NCBI RefSeq assembly: GCF_000017805.1
Contig: NC_009767.1
Coordinates: forward strand, 5,376,001-5,440,000
Reading direction: 5' to 3'
DNA from: Roseiflexus castenholzii DSM 13941
GTDB taxonomy: Bacteria; Chloroflexota; Chloroflexia; Chloroflexales; Roseiflexaceae
DNA length: 64,000 nucleotides
The notes under the pieces are model-generated. The model did no database searches, had not been told where the DNA came from, and worked only from the letters and a program-made list of their open reading frames with translations. Positions 50,755-60,771 of this stretch are shown here, piece after piece. The stretch's first letter is position 1. Every line of letters begins with the position of its first letter. Made by a program: the position numbers and the translations under genes.

Positions 50755-52692
50755 TCAAATATCCAGATTCCGCACTTCGAGCGCGTGGGTTTGAATAAAA
50801 CGTTTGCGCGGCGGGACCAGATCGCCCATCAGCATGGTGAACGTTTCGTCCGCCTGCTGCGCATCTTCGAGCGTCACCTGAAGGAGGAGGCGATTGAGCG
50901 GATTCATTGTTGTTTCCCACAATTGCGCAGCGTTCATCTCACCCAACCCCTTGTAGCGCGTCACAACCGCCTTATTGCGCTCCGCAGACGAGAGAGTCGC
51001 CAGGTACTGATCGCGCTCTGTATCGGTGAAGACATACTTTTCAGTCTTCCCGTGCACAATGCGATAGAGCGGCGGCTGCGCCAGGTAGAGGTGCCCATTC
51101 GTGATAATCTGACGCATATAGCGAAAGAAGAAGGTGAGCAATAGCGTGCGAATGTGGCTACCATCCACATCGGCATCGCACATCAGAATGATGCGATGGT
51201 AGCGCAGTTTGGACGGGTCGAACTGATCGCCGACGCCGGCGCCGATGGCGGTAATGAGCGCCTTGACCTCATTGTTGGAGAGCATCTTGTCGAGTCGGCT
51301 CTTTTCGACATTCAGGATCTTGCCGCGCAGCGGCAGGATCGCCTGATAGCGCCGGTCACGCCCCTGTTTGGCGCTTCCGCCGGCGCTATCACCCTCGACA
51401 ATGAACAACTCCGTGCGTGCCGGATTGGTATCCGAGCAATCAGCCAGTTTGCCCGGCAGCGAAAACCCTTCCATGGCACTCTTGCGCGCCGTTTCGCGCA
51501 CCTTCTGCACAGCGATACGGGTGCGCGCCGCCGAGATGCACTTCTCGACAATCCGCCGCGCCTCCTGCGGATTCTCCTCAAGCCAGGCGCTGAAGGCGTC
51601 GCCGAACACCGTGTTGACTGCGCCGGTTGCGGAAGGGCTGACCAACTTCTCCTTTGTTTGCGAACTGAACTGCGGATCGCGCAGTTTGACGCTGATCACC
51701 GCAGTAAGACCCTCACGCACATCATCGCCGGTCAGGTTTCCTTCATTCTCCTTGAGGAACCCTTTGCTGCGCGCATACGCATTAATCACCCGCGTCAACG
51801 CGCTGCGAAAACCGGCGACGTGCGCACCGCCGTCGGTATTGTTGATGCCATTAGCAAATGCATAGACCGAATCGGTGTCGAAACTTTCCGTGTATTGCAA
51901 CGCCACTTCCACCATTACCTCATCGATGGTGCGTTCGACATAGAATGGGTGCTTGTGCAGAACATTCTTATCTTTATTGAGATGGCGCACATACGAGCGA
52001 ATACCGCCCTCAAAATAAAAGTTAATCTCATTGCCATCGCGCTCATCGACAAACTTGAAGCGCAATCCTTTGTTGAGATACGCCATCTCGCGGAAGCGCT
52101 GCGCCAGTGTTTTGAAGTTGTAATCCAGCGTCTGAATAATCGTCGTATCCGGCAGAAAGCGCGTAATCGTCCCACGCCGGGTAGTTGGACCGACCTTTTG
52201 CACCTCGCACTGTGGCACACCACAGCGGTACTCCTGATAGTAGTGCATCCCATCGCGCGCATTATGGACATCAACGCGCATATACGCAGAGAGGGCATTG
52301 ACGGCAGATACGCCAACGCCGTGCAACCCGGACGACACCTTGTAGCTTTTGTTATCGAACTTTCCGCCTGCATGGAGCACGGTCATCACCACCTGAAGGG
52401 TGCTGACACCAAGTTTAGGATGGGGACCGGTCGGAATACCATAGCCATCATCAGCGACCGTGACCGACCCATCTTCGTGAATAGTCACCTCAACGGTCGT
52501 CGCGCGTCCCGCCATCACCTCATCGACCGAATTATCGACGACTTCGCGCACCATGGTATGCAAACCATTGACATCGGTGGGACCGATATACATGCCGGGA
52601 CGGCGACGAACCGCTTCCATCCCTTCGAGCACCTGGATCTGATCTTCATCGTAGCCGGTCGCATTGACCGATCGCAGTGGTTCTGTTGTCAT
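50755..52692 (-). CDS. gyrB: DNA gyrase subunit B
   Basis: A 645-residue type IIA topoisomerase subunit that supplies ATP for DNA supercoiling. The GHKL ATPase domain shows VDNSVDEVMAGRATTVEV, DDGYGIPTGPHPK and GLHGVGVSAVNALS. The Toprim domain has FIVEGDSAGGSAKQGRDR, KILNVEKSRLDKMLSNNE and ILMCDADVDGSHIRTLLL. The C-terminal signature YKGLGEMNAAQLWETTMNP is intact. ATG 52692 (MTTEPLRSVNATG) gives the normal length; an upstream ATG at 52716 is also possible. No gyrA is nearby. A hairpin terminator follows. Confidence 0.96.
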   Translation of the reverse strand: MTTEPLRSVNATGYDEDQIQVLEGMEAVRRRPGMYIGPTDVNGLHTMVREVVDNSVDEVMAGRATTVEVTIHEDGSVTVADDGYGIPTGPHPKLGVSTLQVVMTVLHAGGKFDNKSYKVSSGLHGVGVSAVNALSAYMRVDVHNARDGMHYYQEYRCGVPQCEVQKVGPTTRRGTITRFLPDTTIIQTLDYNFKTLAQRFREMAYLNKGLRFKFVDERDGNEINFYFEGGIRSYVRHLNKDKNVLHKHPFYVERTIDEVMVEVALQYTESFDTDSVYAFANGINNTDGGAHVAGFRSALTRVINAYARSKGFLKENEGNLTGDDVREGLTAVISVKLRDPQFSSQTKEKLVSPSATGAVNTVFGDAFSAWLEENPQEARRIVEKCISAARTRIAVQKVRETARKSAMEGFSLPGKLADCSDTNPARTELFIVEGDSAGGSAKQGRDRRYQAILPLRGKILNVEKSRLDKMLSNNEVKALITAIGAGVGDQFDPSKLRYHRIILMCDADVDGSHIRTLLLTFFFRYMRQIITNGHLYLAQPPLYRIVHGKTEKYVFTDTERDQYLATLSSAERNKAVVTRYKGLGEMNAAQLWETTMNPLNRLLLQVTLEDAQQADETFTMLMGDLVPPRKRFIQTHALEVRNLDI

Positions 52693-52746
52693 AGACGACT
52701 CGAATCGTTCATTCATATGATTGCAATAGTGAGTCCACTGCACAAA

Positions 52747-52851
52747 GGCTTAACCACAAAGGACACGAAGCGCACGAAGGTAAAAAAATGAAGTGCATTT
52801 CCTTTGCGTCCCTTTGTGAACTTCGTGGTTGCTTTTTGCAGTGAAGTCAAT
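52747..52851. repeat. single family C repeat
   Basis: One complete unit of the type arrayed at 56475-57808: GGCTTAACCACAAAGGACACGAAGC... to CTTCGTGGTTGCTTTTTGCA, then GTGAAGTC. The two halves are inverted relative to each other. Confidence 0.85.
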
Positions 52852-52871
52852 AGTTCTACCCTTTGGCAGGC

Positions 52872-53843
52872 TCAAGGCGCCGCTCCTGGGCGGATCGCCT
52901 GTTGTTCACTCAACCGGCGCACACGTTCACGGTAGAACGCCATGCGCGCTGCCGCCAGACCGACACCGATATATGCGCTGCCGAGCGCCGCCGCGACGCC
53001 GCCGATCATCGACGTACCCAGCATCTCCCAGATTACTTCGGTGCCACGGGTAATCAACAACGAAAGGAGCAGGAATCCGACGACGCCCCACAGATTGCGG
53101 CGCACAAGTTCAAAACTGGCCCGTAGAGCGCGGAGCGGACCCATTCGACTCATCACAATCGCCTCGTTGGCGAAGCCGACATAGATCTGCACCCAGATCA
53201 TAACGACCAGAATCAAACTGAATGCCAGCACTCCCAGCACATCGTTGACCGCCATCAGGAGAGCGGCCACAAAGGCGAACGGCAACCCGATGAGGACGAA
53301 GGCAGCGACCAGAATCGCCATCACCCCAATCACCGCAGCGCCAATGCGCACCATAGCGCGCCACAGATCGCGCTGCCATGCCGGTTCACCGCGCACCGCA
53401 GCGCCAACCAGCGTCAGGAACAGCACACCGATAGGAAAGACGATCAGATTGATCAACACAAAGGTCAGCGCCGCTGCCGGCACACTGGCAATCGTAATCA
53501 CCGCGTCCGCGCCATTGGTCGCCAGCGCACCCGGTGCAAAGCGCGGGACAATGAACCGCGGCATCACATTCATCAGTGCCAGCGCCTGACGCAGATCGGT
53601 CTGACCGAGTTCCGCCAGCAAGGCGCTCATCTGGCTCTGCGCATCGCCCGAGGTTTCTGTTGATGCGCCTGCCAGCCTTGTCAGAAAACCATCGAAGCGA
53701 TCAAAGAGCGGCGCGAACGACACCGGCGCCGTCAGCAACAACGCCAGATTGAATGCAAACACCAGCAGCAGCGCAGCCGGCCGTCGGTGGATCGCGCGAT
53801 ACCCTTCGCTCAGCGTATCGATAATCGAGGCGGATTGCTGCAT
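52872..53843 (-). CDS. polytopic membrane protein
   Basis: A 323-residue membrane protein with about six transmembrane helices (near residues 22-45, 115-145, 165-190, 193-225, 253-275 and 280-300). N-terminal sequence is SASIIDTLSEGYRAIHRRPA. The segment MSRMGPLRALRASFELVRRN between the last helices resembles glycerophosphodiesterase-type membrane (GDPD_anchor) or DUF7847 families, which is a guess. Divergent from the McrB-like gene. Function unknown. Confidence 0.65.
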   Translation of the reverse strand: MQQSASIIDTLSEGYRAIHRRPAALLLVFAFNLALLLTAPVSFAPLFDRFDGFLTRLAGASTETSGDAQSQMSALLAELGQTDLRQALALMNVMPRFIVPRFAPGALATNGADAVITIASVPAAALTFVLINLIVFPIGVLFLTLVGAAVRGEPAWQRDLWRAMVRIGAAVIGVMAILVAAFVLIGLPFAFVAALLMAVNDVLGVLAFSLILVVMIWVQIYVGFANEAIVMSRMGPLRALRASFELVRRNLWGVVGFLLLSLLITRGTEVIWEMLGTSMIGGVAAALGSAYIGVGLAAARMAFYRERVRRLSEQQAIRPGAAP

Positions 53844-54035
53844 ACTGGCGCTCTAAAGATATTTCAGACAACCTCCGTATTATACCACACATCGCCAGGC
53901 GGCGGGAGAAGACATGAACGTGTGTTCGAGGATTGAAGGGTGCGGACAGAGGCGCCCCGCCAGCGCGCCCAGGCGCGTGTCCGCGCCCCCTACCCGGCAT
54001 CCATGACCCCTGCCCCTCAACATCGCCAACGGTGT

Positions 54036-54041
54036 TATAAT
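54036..54041 (+). promoter_or_regulatory. -10 element (TATAAT) before the McrB-like gene
   Basis: A perfect TATAAT lies 33 bases before ATG 54074. No convincing -35 sequence is seen. Confidence 0.4.
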
Positions 54042-54073
54042 AGAAAGGCTCTATCCCGTCAGAAAGCCTTGAA

Positions 54074-55810
54074 ATGGCAATTTCCACGGTGTCGGATCGG
54101 GTGATGTTTACTCCAGAGGCGCTTGCCGCACTGACGGTTCCCGGTGTGGCGGAGCGCTGGAATGCCATCCAGGAACGATTGCAACCGGTGCTGGCGGCAT
54201 ACGCCGCACGCCTCAGCGCTGAGGCGTCCCGACGTTTTCCGCGTATCTGGAACCTTTACGAGATCGGCTACCGTTCCCAGCGTTCCATCAATCGTGGTCA
54301 CGGCGTGCGCGATCCAATCGACGACTACTACCTGGTCATTGATCGTCCACCGCGCGGCGCAGGGGTCTATCTGGCAGTCAGCGGCGCTGAACGCCTGATC
54401 CTCGTTGCGATCCAGGTTGCGCGCCGCCGCAAGGACGATCTGGCGCGCGTGTGGGAGGAATCGCGCGCACTCTGGTTGCCGCTGGTAGAACGGATCCATG
54501 AGGTGCGCTTCGCCAACCGCGAGCGCGCATCCGACCCGGCAGCGCTGTGGATCGACCGTTACCTGGCAAACCGTGCAGCATCATCGCTCCTGGCAGGCTT
54601 CGCCTACCGCTGGGACGACCCGCAGGTCTTTCAGCCAGCGTTCATCGAGCGTGTGATCGAGGACGCACTTGCGCTGCTGCCACTTAACGAAGCACTGATG
54701 GAGCGCGCCGAGGCGCGAGAACCGACCGGCGCCGCCTGGTTGCGCGAACAGCGTGTCGCCTATCTGACGGCGGAAGAACCGCCGATCGAGGTGATTATCG
54801 AACGTATTCGCGCGCGTGGGTTGACGGTGTCGGAACAGATCATTCGCGCCTACCACGTCGCGCTGCGCACCCGTCCGCTCGTCATCCTGCCGGGAATCTC
54901 CGGCGCCGGCAAGACCCGCCTGACTCGCCTGTATGCCGATGCGCTGGTCGGCGACCATCTGGCGCCTGGTCAGGAGAATGAGCGTTACCTGCTGGTAGCG
55001 GTACAGCCTGACTGGCACAGCGCGCGCGACCTCCTGGGATACTACAATGCGATTACCGGCAAATACCATCCAACGCCGTTTCTGCGCTTCCTGCAGCGCG
55101 CTGCAACCGATCCGACTGCGCGTTATTTCGTCTGCCTCGACGAGATGAACCTGGCGCGCCCGGAATACTACCTGGCGCCGATCCTGTCGGCAATGGAGAC
55201 CGATGACCGCCTGATCGACCTGGGTGCGCCTGCGACAACGGTGGAGACTGTGGCCGGCGAGGTTCTCACCAATCCCTTTCGCCTGCCGTCGAATGTGTCG
55301 ATCATCGGCACGGTCAATGTTGATGAAAGCGCCCATGCCCTCTCCGATAAATTGCTTGATCGCGCGAATGTGATCGAAATGACCGATGTTGACCTGGAAG
55401 GGTTCCGCACCGCCTATCCCGGCGCCATCAACGACGCCATCTGGAAGGTCATCGTGCAGGTTCACCGCATCGTGGCGCGCGCAGGGCAACCGTTCGGGTA
55501 TCGTGTCCTGAGTGAGATGTTGCGGTATATCGAACAGTCGCAGGGGATACTGACGCCGGAGCAAGCGCTGGATTTCCAGATCAAGCAAAAAGTGCTGCCC
55601 AAACTGCGCGGCGATGATGCGCCGCGATTGCGGCGCGCACTGACCGAACTGCTGGAACTGCTGCTTGGCGCACCTCAGAGCATCTGGAAACGCGCCGCGC
55701 AGGTTGAGACCGAAGCAGTCGCCGCCGCGCCCTTCCCCGAATCGGCGGAGAAAGTGCGGCGCATGCTCGAACGCCTCGATGTTGATGGATTTACCGATTT
55801 CTATGGCTAA
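54074..55810 (+). CDS. orphan McrB-like AAA+ ATPase
   Basis: A 578-residue protein. The N-terminal 230 residues are a helical/beta region with no recognised domain. The AAA+ module begins near 270: GISGAGKT (274-281) with LVILPGI before it, then AVQPDWHSARDLLGYYN, the Walker B CLDEMNLARPEYYLAPIL, and GTVNVDESAHALSDKLLDRA (sensor and arginine-type sequence). This is the McrB-GTPase-like class. No McrC/DUF2357 nuclease gene follows: the next bases hold a decayed gene fragment on the other strand. It may work alone or with a distant partner. ATG 54074 has a weak ribosome site. Confidence 0.72.
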   Translation: MAISTVSDRVMFTPEALAALTVPGVAERWNAIQERLQPVLAAYAARLSAEASRRFPRIWNLYEIGYRSQRSINRGHGVRDPIDDYYLVIDRPPRGAGVYLAVSGAERLILVAIQVARRRKDDLARVWEESRALWLPLVERIHEVRFANRERASDPAALWIDRYLANRAASSLLAGFAYRWDDPQVFQPAFIERVIEDALALLPLNEALMERAEAREPTGAAWLREQRVAYLTAEEPPIEVIIERIRARGLTVSEQIIRAYHVALRTRPLVILPGISGAGKTRLTRLYADALVGDHLAPGQENERYLLVAVQPDWHSARDLLGYYNAITGKYHPTPFLRFLQRAATDPTARYFVCLDEMNLARPEYYLAPILSAMETDDRLIDLGAPATTVETVAGEVLTNPFRLPSNVSIIGTVNVDESAHALSDKLLDRANVIEMTDVDLEGFRTAYPGAINDAIWKVIVQVHRIVARAGQPFGYRVLSEMLRYIEQSQGILTPEQALDFQIKQKVLPKLRGDDAPRLRRALTELLELLLGAPQSIWKRAAQVETEAVAAAPFPESAEKVRRMLERLDVDGFTDFYG

Positions 55811-55857
55811 TGCACGTTGCATCCATATTGCGCTACACCATACGACTGTCAGGCGCA

Positions 55858-56421
55858 TCACGCGCTATGCTGCTCGATTGCCGCAACCCACTGCGGGTCT
55901 AGCGCAGAGATAGCCGGTTGATCGGGAATAAAGCGCACCCGCACTGTGTCACGCCGTTGAAGCTGATAGAAGAGATTCTCGCTGATACGCTGCGCTCCCC
56001 GGTGTTGCACAGGACGTCTCTTGCTGTCGGAGGCGGTCAGTTCCCAGGCGACGATATACGGCTCGCCTTCATACCCTTAGTTCCTGCCAGACGTCAAGGA
56101 TTGGCGCGTCAGTGACGGCGCTCGTACCGCGCAACGCCTGCGAGTAGCGAGACATCGGCACTCTCTCGATGATGATCTTGACTCATGTTCCTGTAACCAT
56201 CACGGGTAACGAGAGCGCCATCAGCGCCATGTCGGCAAAAAAGTGAGTCCCGACGGTTCGAGATTTGAGAGCGGGAACATCTCAGTCATGGCGAACATCA
56301 ACGTTGCCACGCCAGACCCCGGCACGAGAACGCCAACGACGGTCGTCACATCGACAAACCGTGCAGCGCCGACGCTCTTTTCTGACCATTCGGCGAAGCG
56401 TTGTTGATCCTTCCTGGTCAA
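55858..56421 (-). pseudogene. decayed DUF3592-like membrane protein
   Basis: Two in-frame fragments are visible on the minus strand. The first (56421-56221) has one transmembrane segment, VDVTTVVGVLVPGSGVATLM. The second (about 56073-55858) encodes EPYIVAWELTASDSKRRPVQ and RDTVRVRFIPDQPAISALDP and stops at 55858; a TAA lies two codons before it. The pattern 'V-RF-P-P' at the end recalls DUF3592 proteins. The frame between is broken. The call is inferred from fragments and could be wrong. Confidence 0.4.
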
Positions 56422-56474
56422 GGCGCGACGTTTCGGGTATGATGAGGAAGAAGCATCGAATGAAGGTCATGGAA

Positions 56475-57808
56475 GGCTCAACCACAAAGGACACGAAGCG
56501 CGCGAAGGTGGATACAGATGAAGCGCAGTTCCTTCGTGTCCCTTGGCGACCTTCGTAGTTGCAAGTCCTGGAAGGCTGAACCGCCAAGGACACGAAGCGC
56601 ACGAAGGTGAAGCAACATGAAGCGCACATCCTTTGTGTCCCTTCGTGACCTTCGTGGTTGCAAGTCCTGTAAGGCTGAACCGCCAAGGACACGAAGCGCA
56701 CGAAGGTGGATACAGATGAAGCGCAGTTCCTTCGTGTCCCTTGGCGACCTTCGTGGTTGCAAGTCCTGGAAGGCTGAACCGCCAAGGGCACGAAGCGCAC
56801 GAAGGGGAATAATAATGAAGCGCATGTCCTTTGCGTCCCTTGGCGACCTTCGTGGTTGCAAGTCCTGGAAGGCTGAACCGCCAAGGGCACGAAGCGCGCG
56901 AAGGTGGATACAGATGAAGCGCATATCCTTCGTGTCCCTTGGCGACCTTCGTGGTTGCTTGTTGCGGTGAAGTCATAGAAGGCTGAACCGCCAAGGACAC
57001 GAAGCGCACGAAGGTGGATACAGATGAAGCGCAGTTCCTTCGTGTCCCTTCGTGACCTTCGTGGTTACAGGCTGAACCGCCAAGGACACGAAGCGCGCGA
57101 AGGGAAATAATAATGAAGCACATGTCCTTTGCGTCCCTTGGCGACCTTCGTGGTTGCTTGTTGCAGTGAAGTCATGGAAGGCTGAACCGCCAAGGACCCG
57201 AAGCGCGCGAAGGGGAATAATAATGAAGCGCATGTCCTTTGCGTCCCTTGGCGACCTTCGTGGTTACAGGCTGAACCGCCAAGGACACGAAGCGCGCGAA
57301 GGGAAATAATAATGAAGCACATGTCCTTTGCGTCCCTTGGCGACCTTCGTGGTTGCTTGTTGCGGTGAAGTCATGGAAGGCTGAACCGCCAAGGACCCGA
57401 AGCGCGCGAAGGGGAATAATAATGAAGCGCATGTCCTTTGCGTCCCTTGGCGACCTTCGTGGTTACAGGCTGAACCGCCAAGGGCACGAAGCGCACGAAG
57501 GGGAATAATAATGAAGCACATGTCCTTTGCGTCCCTTCGTGACCTTCGTGGTTGCTTGTTGCGGTGAAGTCATGGAAGGCTGAACCGCCAAGGACACGAA
57601 GCGCGCGAAGGGGAATAATAATGAAGCGCATTGCCTTCGTGTCCCTTCGTGACCTTCGTGGTTGCTTGTTGCGGTGAAGTCATGGAAGGCTGAACCGCCA
57701 AGGGCACGAAGCGCACGAAGGGGAATAATAATGAAGCGCATGTCCTTTGCGTCCCTTGGCGACCTTCGTGGTTACCTTCGTGGTTACCACTTTGTACAGT
57801 GAAGTCAT
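56475..57808. repeat. array of about 13 palindromic family C repeats
   Basis: Units begin near 56475, 56573, 56672, 56771, 56870, 56981, 57070, 57179, 57268 and onward, spaced first at 99 bases and later alternating about 110 and 89. Each unit reads GGCTGAACCGCCAAGGACAC GAAGCGC..., then a spacer with ATGAAGCGCA, then CCTTGGCGACCTTCGTGGTT. Its left half (AACCGCCAAGG) is mirrored by the right half, so each forms a hairpin. Small differences (gaca/ggca, gacc/gaag) mark units. No open frame is credible; small minus-strand peptides rich in 'RALRALGGSA' arise from the units. Similar units occur alone at 52747 and diverged at 11528. Confidence 0.9.
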
Positions 57809-57871
57809 AGATGGTAAACGTTCGGAATCATTGCAAACATGCGACAACATCGCTATTGAAGGAGAAACGAA

Positions 57872-59227
57872 ATGTCGCTTACCGCTCTTTCACCCCTCGA
57901 CGGGCGCTATCGCGCCGATGTCGCCGATCTCGAAGCCTATTTCAGCGAGGCGGCGTTGTTTCGCTATCGGCTGCGTGTCGAGGTGGAGTATCTGCTGTTT
58001 CTGACACGCGCGCGGGACGTCGATTTCGTGCCGAAACTCGATCCGCGCGCTGCGGCGGCGCTGCGCAATCTCTACCGTTCATTCTCCGCCGACGATGCCG
58101 AAGCGATTGCCGCATGGGATCGCAAGGTCAACCACGATGTCAAGGCGGTCGAATACTGGCTGCGCGAACGGCTCGATGCGCTTGGTCTCGGCGCCTGGAA
58201 GGAGGCGGTACACTTCGCGCTGACATCAGAAGACATCAACAATCTGGCATATGCGCTCATGATTCGCGAGGCGCGCGATCTGACGCTAATGCCCGCTGTC
58301 GGCGAGATTATCGTGGCGCTGCGCGACCTGGCGTTTGCAGAAGCCGAAACGCCAATGCTGGCGCGCACCCATGGGCAGCCTGCCACGCCAACGACCTTCG
58401 GCAAGGAGATGGCAGTCTTCGCTGCGCGCCTCCAACGCGCGCACGAACAGGCGTCCGGCATCCGACTCACCGGTAAACTGAACGGCGCCACCGGTACATT
58501 CGCAGCGCACGTTGCAGCGTTGCCACAGGTAGACTGGATCGCGTTCAGTCGCGGCTTCATCCGCTTCCTCGACCTTGAGCCAGTGCTGTTGACAACCCAG
58601 ATCGAACCTCACGATACGCTCGCCGAACTGTGCGACGCGCTGCGGCGCCTCAACACGGTGGTGATCGATCTCTGCCAGGATATGTGGCGCTATATCAGCG
58701 ACGGCTCCCTGGTGCAGATCGCGCGCCCCGGCGAGGTCGGGTCCTCCACAATGCCGCATAAGGTCAATCCTATCGACTTCGAAAACGCCGAAGGCAACCT
58801 GGGGCTGGCAAATGCGCTTTTGGAGCACTTCAGCCGTAAGTTGCCGGTTTCGCGCCTGCAACGCGACCTGACCGACAGTACGGTGCTGCGCAATCTCGGC
58901 GTTGCATTCGGACATTGCCTGCTTGGATATCGGCGCGTCAGCAAGGGATTGGGGAAGATCGCCGTTGACCGGGAACGCCTGCTGGACGACCTGCGGCATC
59001 ACCCGGAAGTGCTGGCGGAAGCGGTGCAGACTATCCTGCGCCGCGCCGGTTACCCGGAGCCGTATGAGGCGCTCAAGCGCCTGACGCGCGGGCGCGCGCT
59101 GACGATGGAGATGCTGCACGCATTCATTGATGAACTTGATGTTTCACCGACGGTGAAGGAGGAACTGCGCGCCCTCACGCCGGAAACCTACACCGGGCTG
59201 GCTGATCGCCTGGCGCGCATGGTGTGA
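57872..59227 (+). CDS. purB: adenylosuccinate lyase
   Basis: A 451-residue enzyme of the PurB class that splits adenylosuccinate and SAICAR in purine synthesis. N-terminal LSPLDGRYRADVADLEAYFS, catalytic TSEDINNLAYALMI and ARTHGQPATPTTFGKEM, and the lyase signature GSSTMPHKVNPIDFENAEGN (Ser and Lys) are all present, together with the long C-terminal helix domain. The form is like the E. coli subtype. ATG 57872 follows AAGGAGAAACGAA. It sits directly after the repeat array. Confidence 0.97.
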   Translation: MSLTALSPLDGRYRADVADLEAYFSEAALFRYRLRVEVEYLLFLTRARDVDFVPKLDPRAAAALRNLYRSFSADDAEAIAAWDRKVNHDVKAVEYWLRERLDALGLGAWKEAVHFALTSEDINNLAYALMIREARDLTLMPAVGEIIVALRDLAFAEAETPMLARTHGQPATPTTFGKEMAVFAARLQRAHEQASGIRLTGKLNGATGTFAAHVAALPQVDWIAFSRGFIRFLDLEPVLLTTQIEPHDTLAELCDALRRLNTVVIDLCQDMWRYISDGSLVQIARPGEVGSSTMPHKVNPIDFENAEGNLGLANALLEHFSRKLPVSRLQRDLTDSTVLRNLGVAFGHCLLGYRRVSKGLGKIAVDRERLLDDLRHHPEVLAEAVQTILRRAGYPEPYEALKRLTRGRALTMEMLHAFIDELDVSPTVKEELRALTPETYTGLADRLARMV

Positions 59228-59297
59228 ATGCGAGGACAATGGTGAGCATGGCTGGTGATGGGAAATGAATCGGGACGAATTCGGATCGAACGAGTGC

Positions 59298-59717
59298 TTA
59301 CCGCGAGCGGGAGGTTTTAAGACGCACAATGACGATGGTTTTGATAATCGCTAATCCTATCAGAACCATGCGCATAAATAGGCTATCAACAGCGAAGATC
59401 GCTGCGGAAAGCAGCATCACCCAGGCAAGTCCCAGAACGGTCGCCTTTGCGCGCATGGTCATTGCGCGTTCTTGCTGAAAGCGTTGAAGGTGCGGGCTGA
59501 TCAGCGGATGCCCGATCATCCATTGGTAGAGACGCGGCGACGAACGAAAGAACAATGCCGCTGCCAGCAGAAAAAACGGCGTTGCCGGCAGTACCGGCAA
59601 AAAAGCGCCCAATACCCCAAGCACGAGAAAGAGTGTCCCGCCAACAAGCAAAAGTGGACGCAAGAGGCGGTGGGACGACGCCGAGGACACCGGTGAACGC
59701 TCATCTGGATTGCTCAT
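59298..59717 (-). CDS. DUF454 membrane protein (YbaN type)
   Basis: A 139-residue protein with three or four transmembrane helices, the first pair in LLLVGGTLFLVLGVLGAFLP, LPATPFFLLAAALFF, then helices near 95 and 118. The pattern GVLGAFLPVLPATPFFLLAA and HPLISPHLQRFQ matches DUF454/YbaN. ATG 59717 follows AAGGAG and overlaps the stop of the ABC pseudogene by four bases, so the gene likely depended on the ABC transcript. Confidence 0.85.
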   Translation of the reverse strand: MSNPDERSPVSSASSHRLLRPLLLVGGTLFLVLGVLGAFLPVLPATPFFLLAAALFFRSSPRLYQWMIGHPLISPHLQRFQQERAMTMRAKATVLGLAWVMLLSAAIFAVDSLFMRMVLIGLAIIKTIVIVRLKTSRSR

Positions 59718-60546
59718 ACCGCAACTCCTTCCGTTTCGACGTTTTCCCACAGATCGCGCTGCTGTGCGAAGAGGTGTGTATACGTTCCGTTGCAGGCGAG
59801 CAATGCTTCGTGTGTGCCGCGCTCAACCAGATGACCGTTGTCGAGGACCAGAATCTCATCGACTGTGCGCACTGCTGAAAGCCGATGCGCAATGATAATG
59901 ACGGTGCGCTCCTTTCGCATGCCACGTAGAGCAGCGTACACGTCGCGCTCCGTTCCGGGGTCGAGATTGGCGGTCGCAAAAAATGATTACTCACCGCCTT
60001 GAACCGTTGCGAGGTTGTTCCCAGTAAGAGCGGCGGCAAAGGCAGCGCCAACAGCAGAATGAGCGCCGTTGCAAGGTCCTGCGTGGCAATGTACGTGATG
60101 ACTAGCACAGGACTGAGCATGCCAAACAATGAACTGCGCTCAGTAGATGCTCTCGTACTGTTCCAGCCAGTCCATGCCGTCAACGGCGGTATTGACAAGT
60201 TCACCCGTGCGCTCACGGCCAAGATCGACCGGTCCTATCTGCAAGGCGTGGGCATCATGTCGCAGACCACGATTTTTGTGTCGGCTGCCGCCTGCGCTGT
60301 GGCAACGCGCTCAAGCCATCCAAAAAAGCCTTTGCCTGCAATAAATATCGAGCCCCCTGCTATTGCACCGGCAGAGAATGCGGGGACTCCGGTCCAGAGC
60401 GCTTCAACTGCCCAACCTATCGCTGCGAACAGCATAATGTTCAAGAGCACGGTCGCCAATCCGGCAGCAGCGGAAACGGCAACCCACGTCTTCGCACAAC
60501 GTGGGAACAGACGTTGGTCAACCTCAAACATAAGACTTGTTATCAT
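59714..60546 (-). pseudogene. ABC transporter (CydD-like) with internal deletion
   Basis: The minus strand holds a broken exporter-type ABC gene. From 60546, an N-terminal helix region (MFEVDQRLFPRC, ATVLLNIMLFAAIGWAVEAL) ends near AAADTKIVVCD. Frame changes follow, then helices with GMLSPVLVITYIATQDLATAL and TSQRFKAVSNHF. This is joined directly to ATANLDPGTERDVYAAL of the ATPase domain, skipping Walker A, Q-loop and signature, and continues IIIAHRLSAVRTVDEILVLD to the stop. About 270 codons remain of the usual 570-580. It still has a strong promoter. Confidence 0.8.
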
Positions 60547-60570
60547 TACTGAGAGAATACTGCGGCAATC

Positions 60571-60599
60571 ATAGTAGCAATAATGATAGTAAATGTCAA
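60571..60599 (-). promoter_or_regulatory. consensus promoter of the ABC pseudogene and DUF454
   Basis: Minus strand: TTGACA (60599-60594), 17 bases, TACTAT (60576-60571). The surrounding bases are AT-rich. Confidence 0.75.
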
Positions 60600-60771
60600 T
60601 TCTGAAAGGATCGTTCTGCCGCCGTGCGCCTTTGACCTCGTCCTTTCAACCTTCAACCCGCCACCACCGCTCATGCCTGTGCGTTGACGAAATTGCGCCT
60701 AAACCGATCAGGTTCCGGTACTTTCGGATGCTTGACCTGCGCCGATCTTCCATAGTATCCTTTCGCAAAGG

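Noticed and set aside
56467..57741. Minus-strand open frames of 85-218 residues in the repeat array (peptides such as RALRALGGSA)
   Set aside because: They are the same translated repeat unit over and over, in a non-coding palindromic array, without ribosome sites.
56475..57808. CRISPR array
   Set aside because: The units are 89-110 bases, themselves palindromic, and there are no unique spacers of 30-40 bases.
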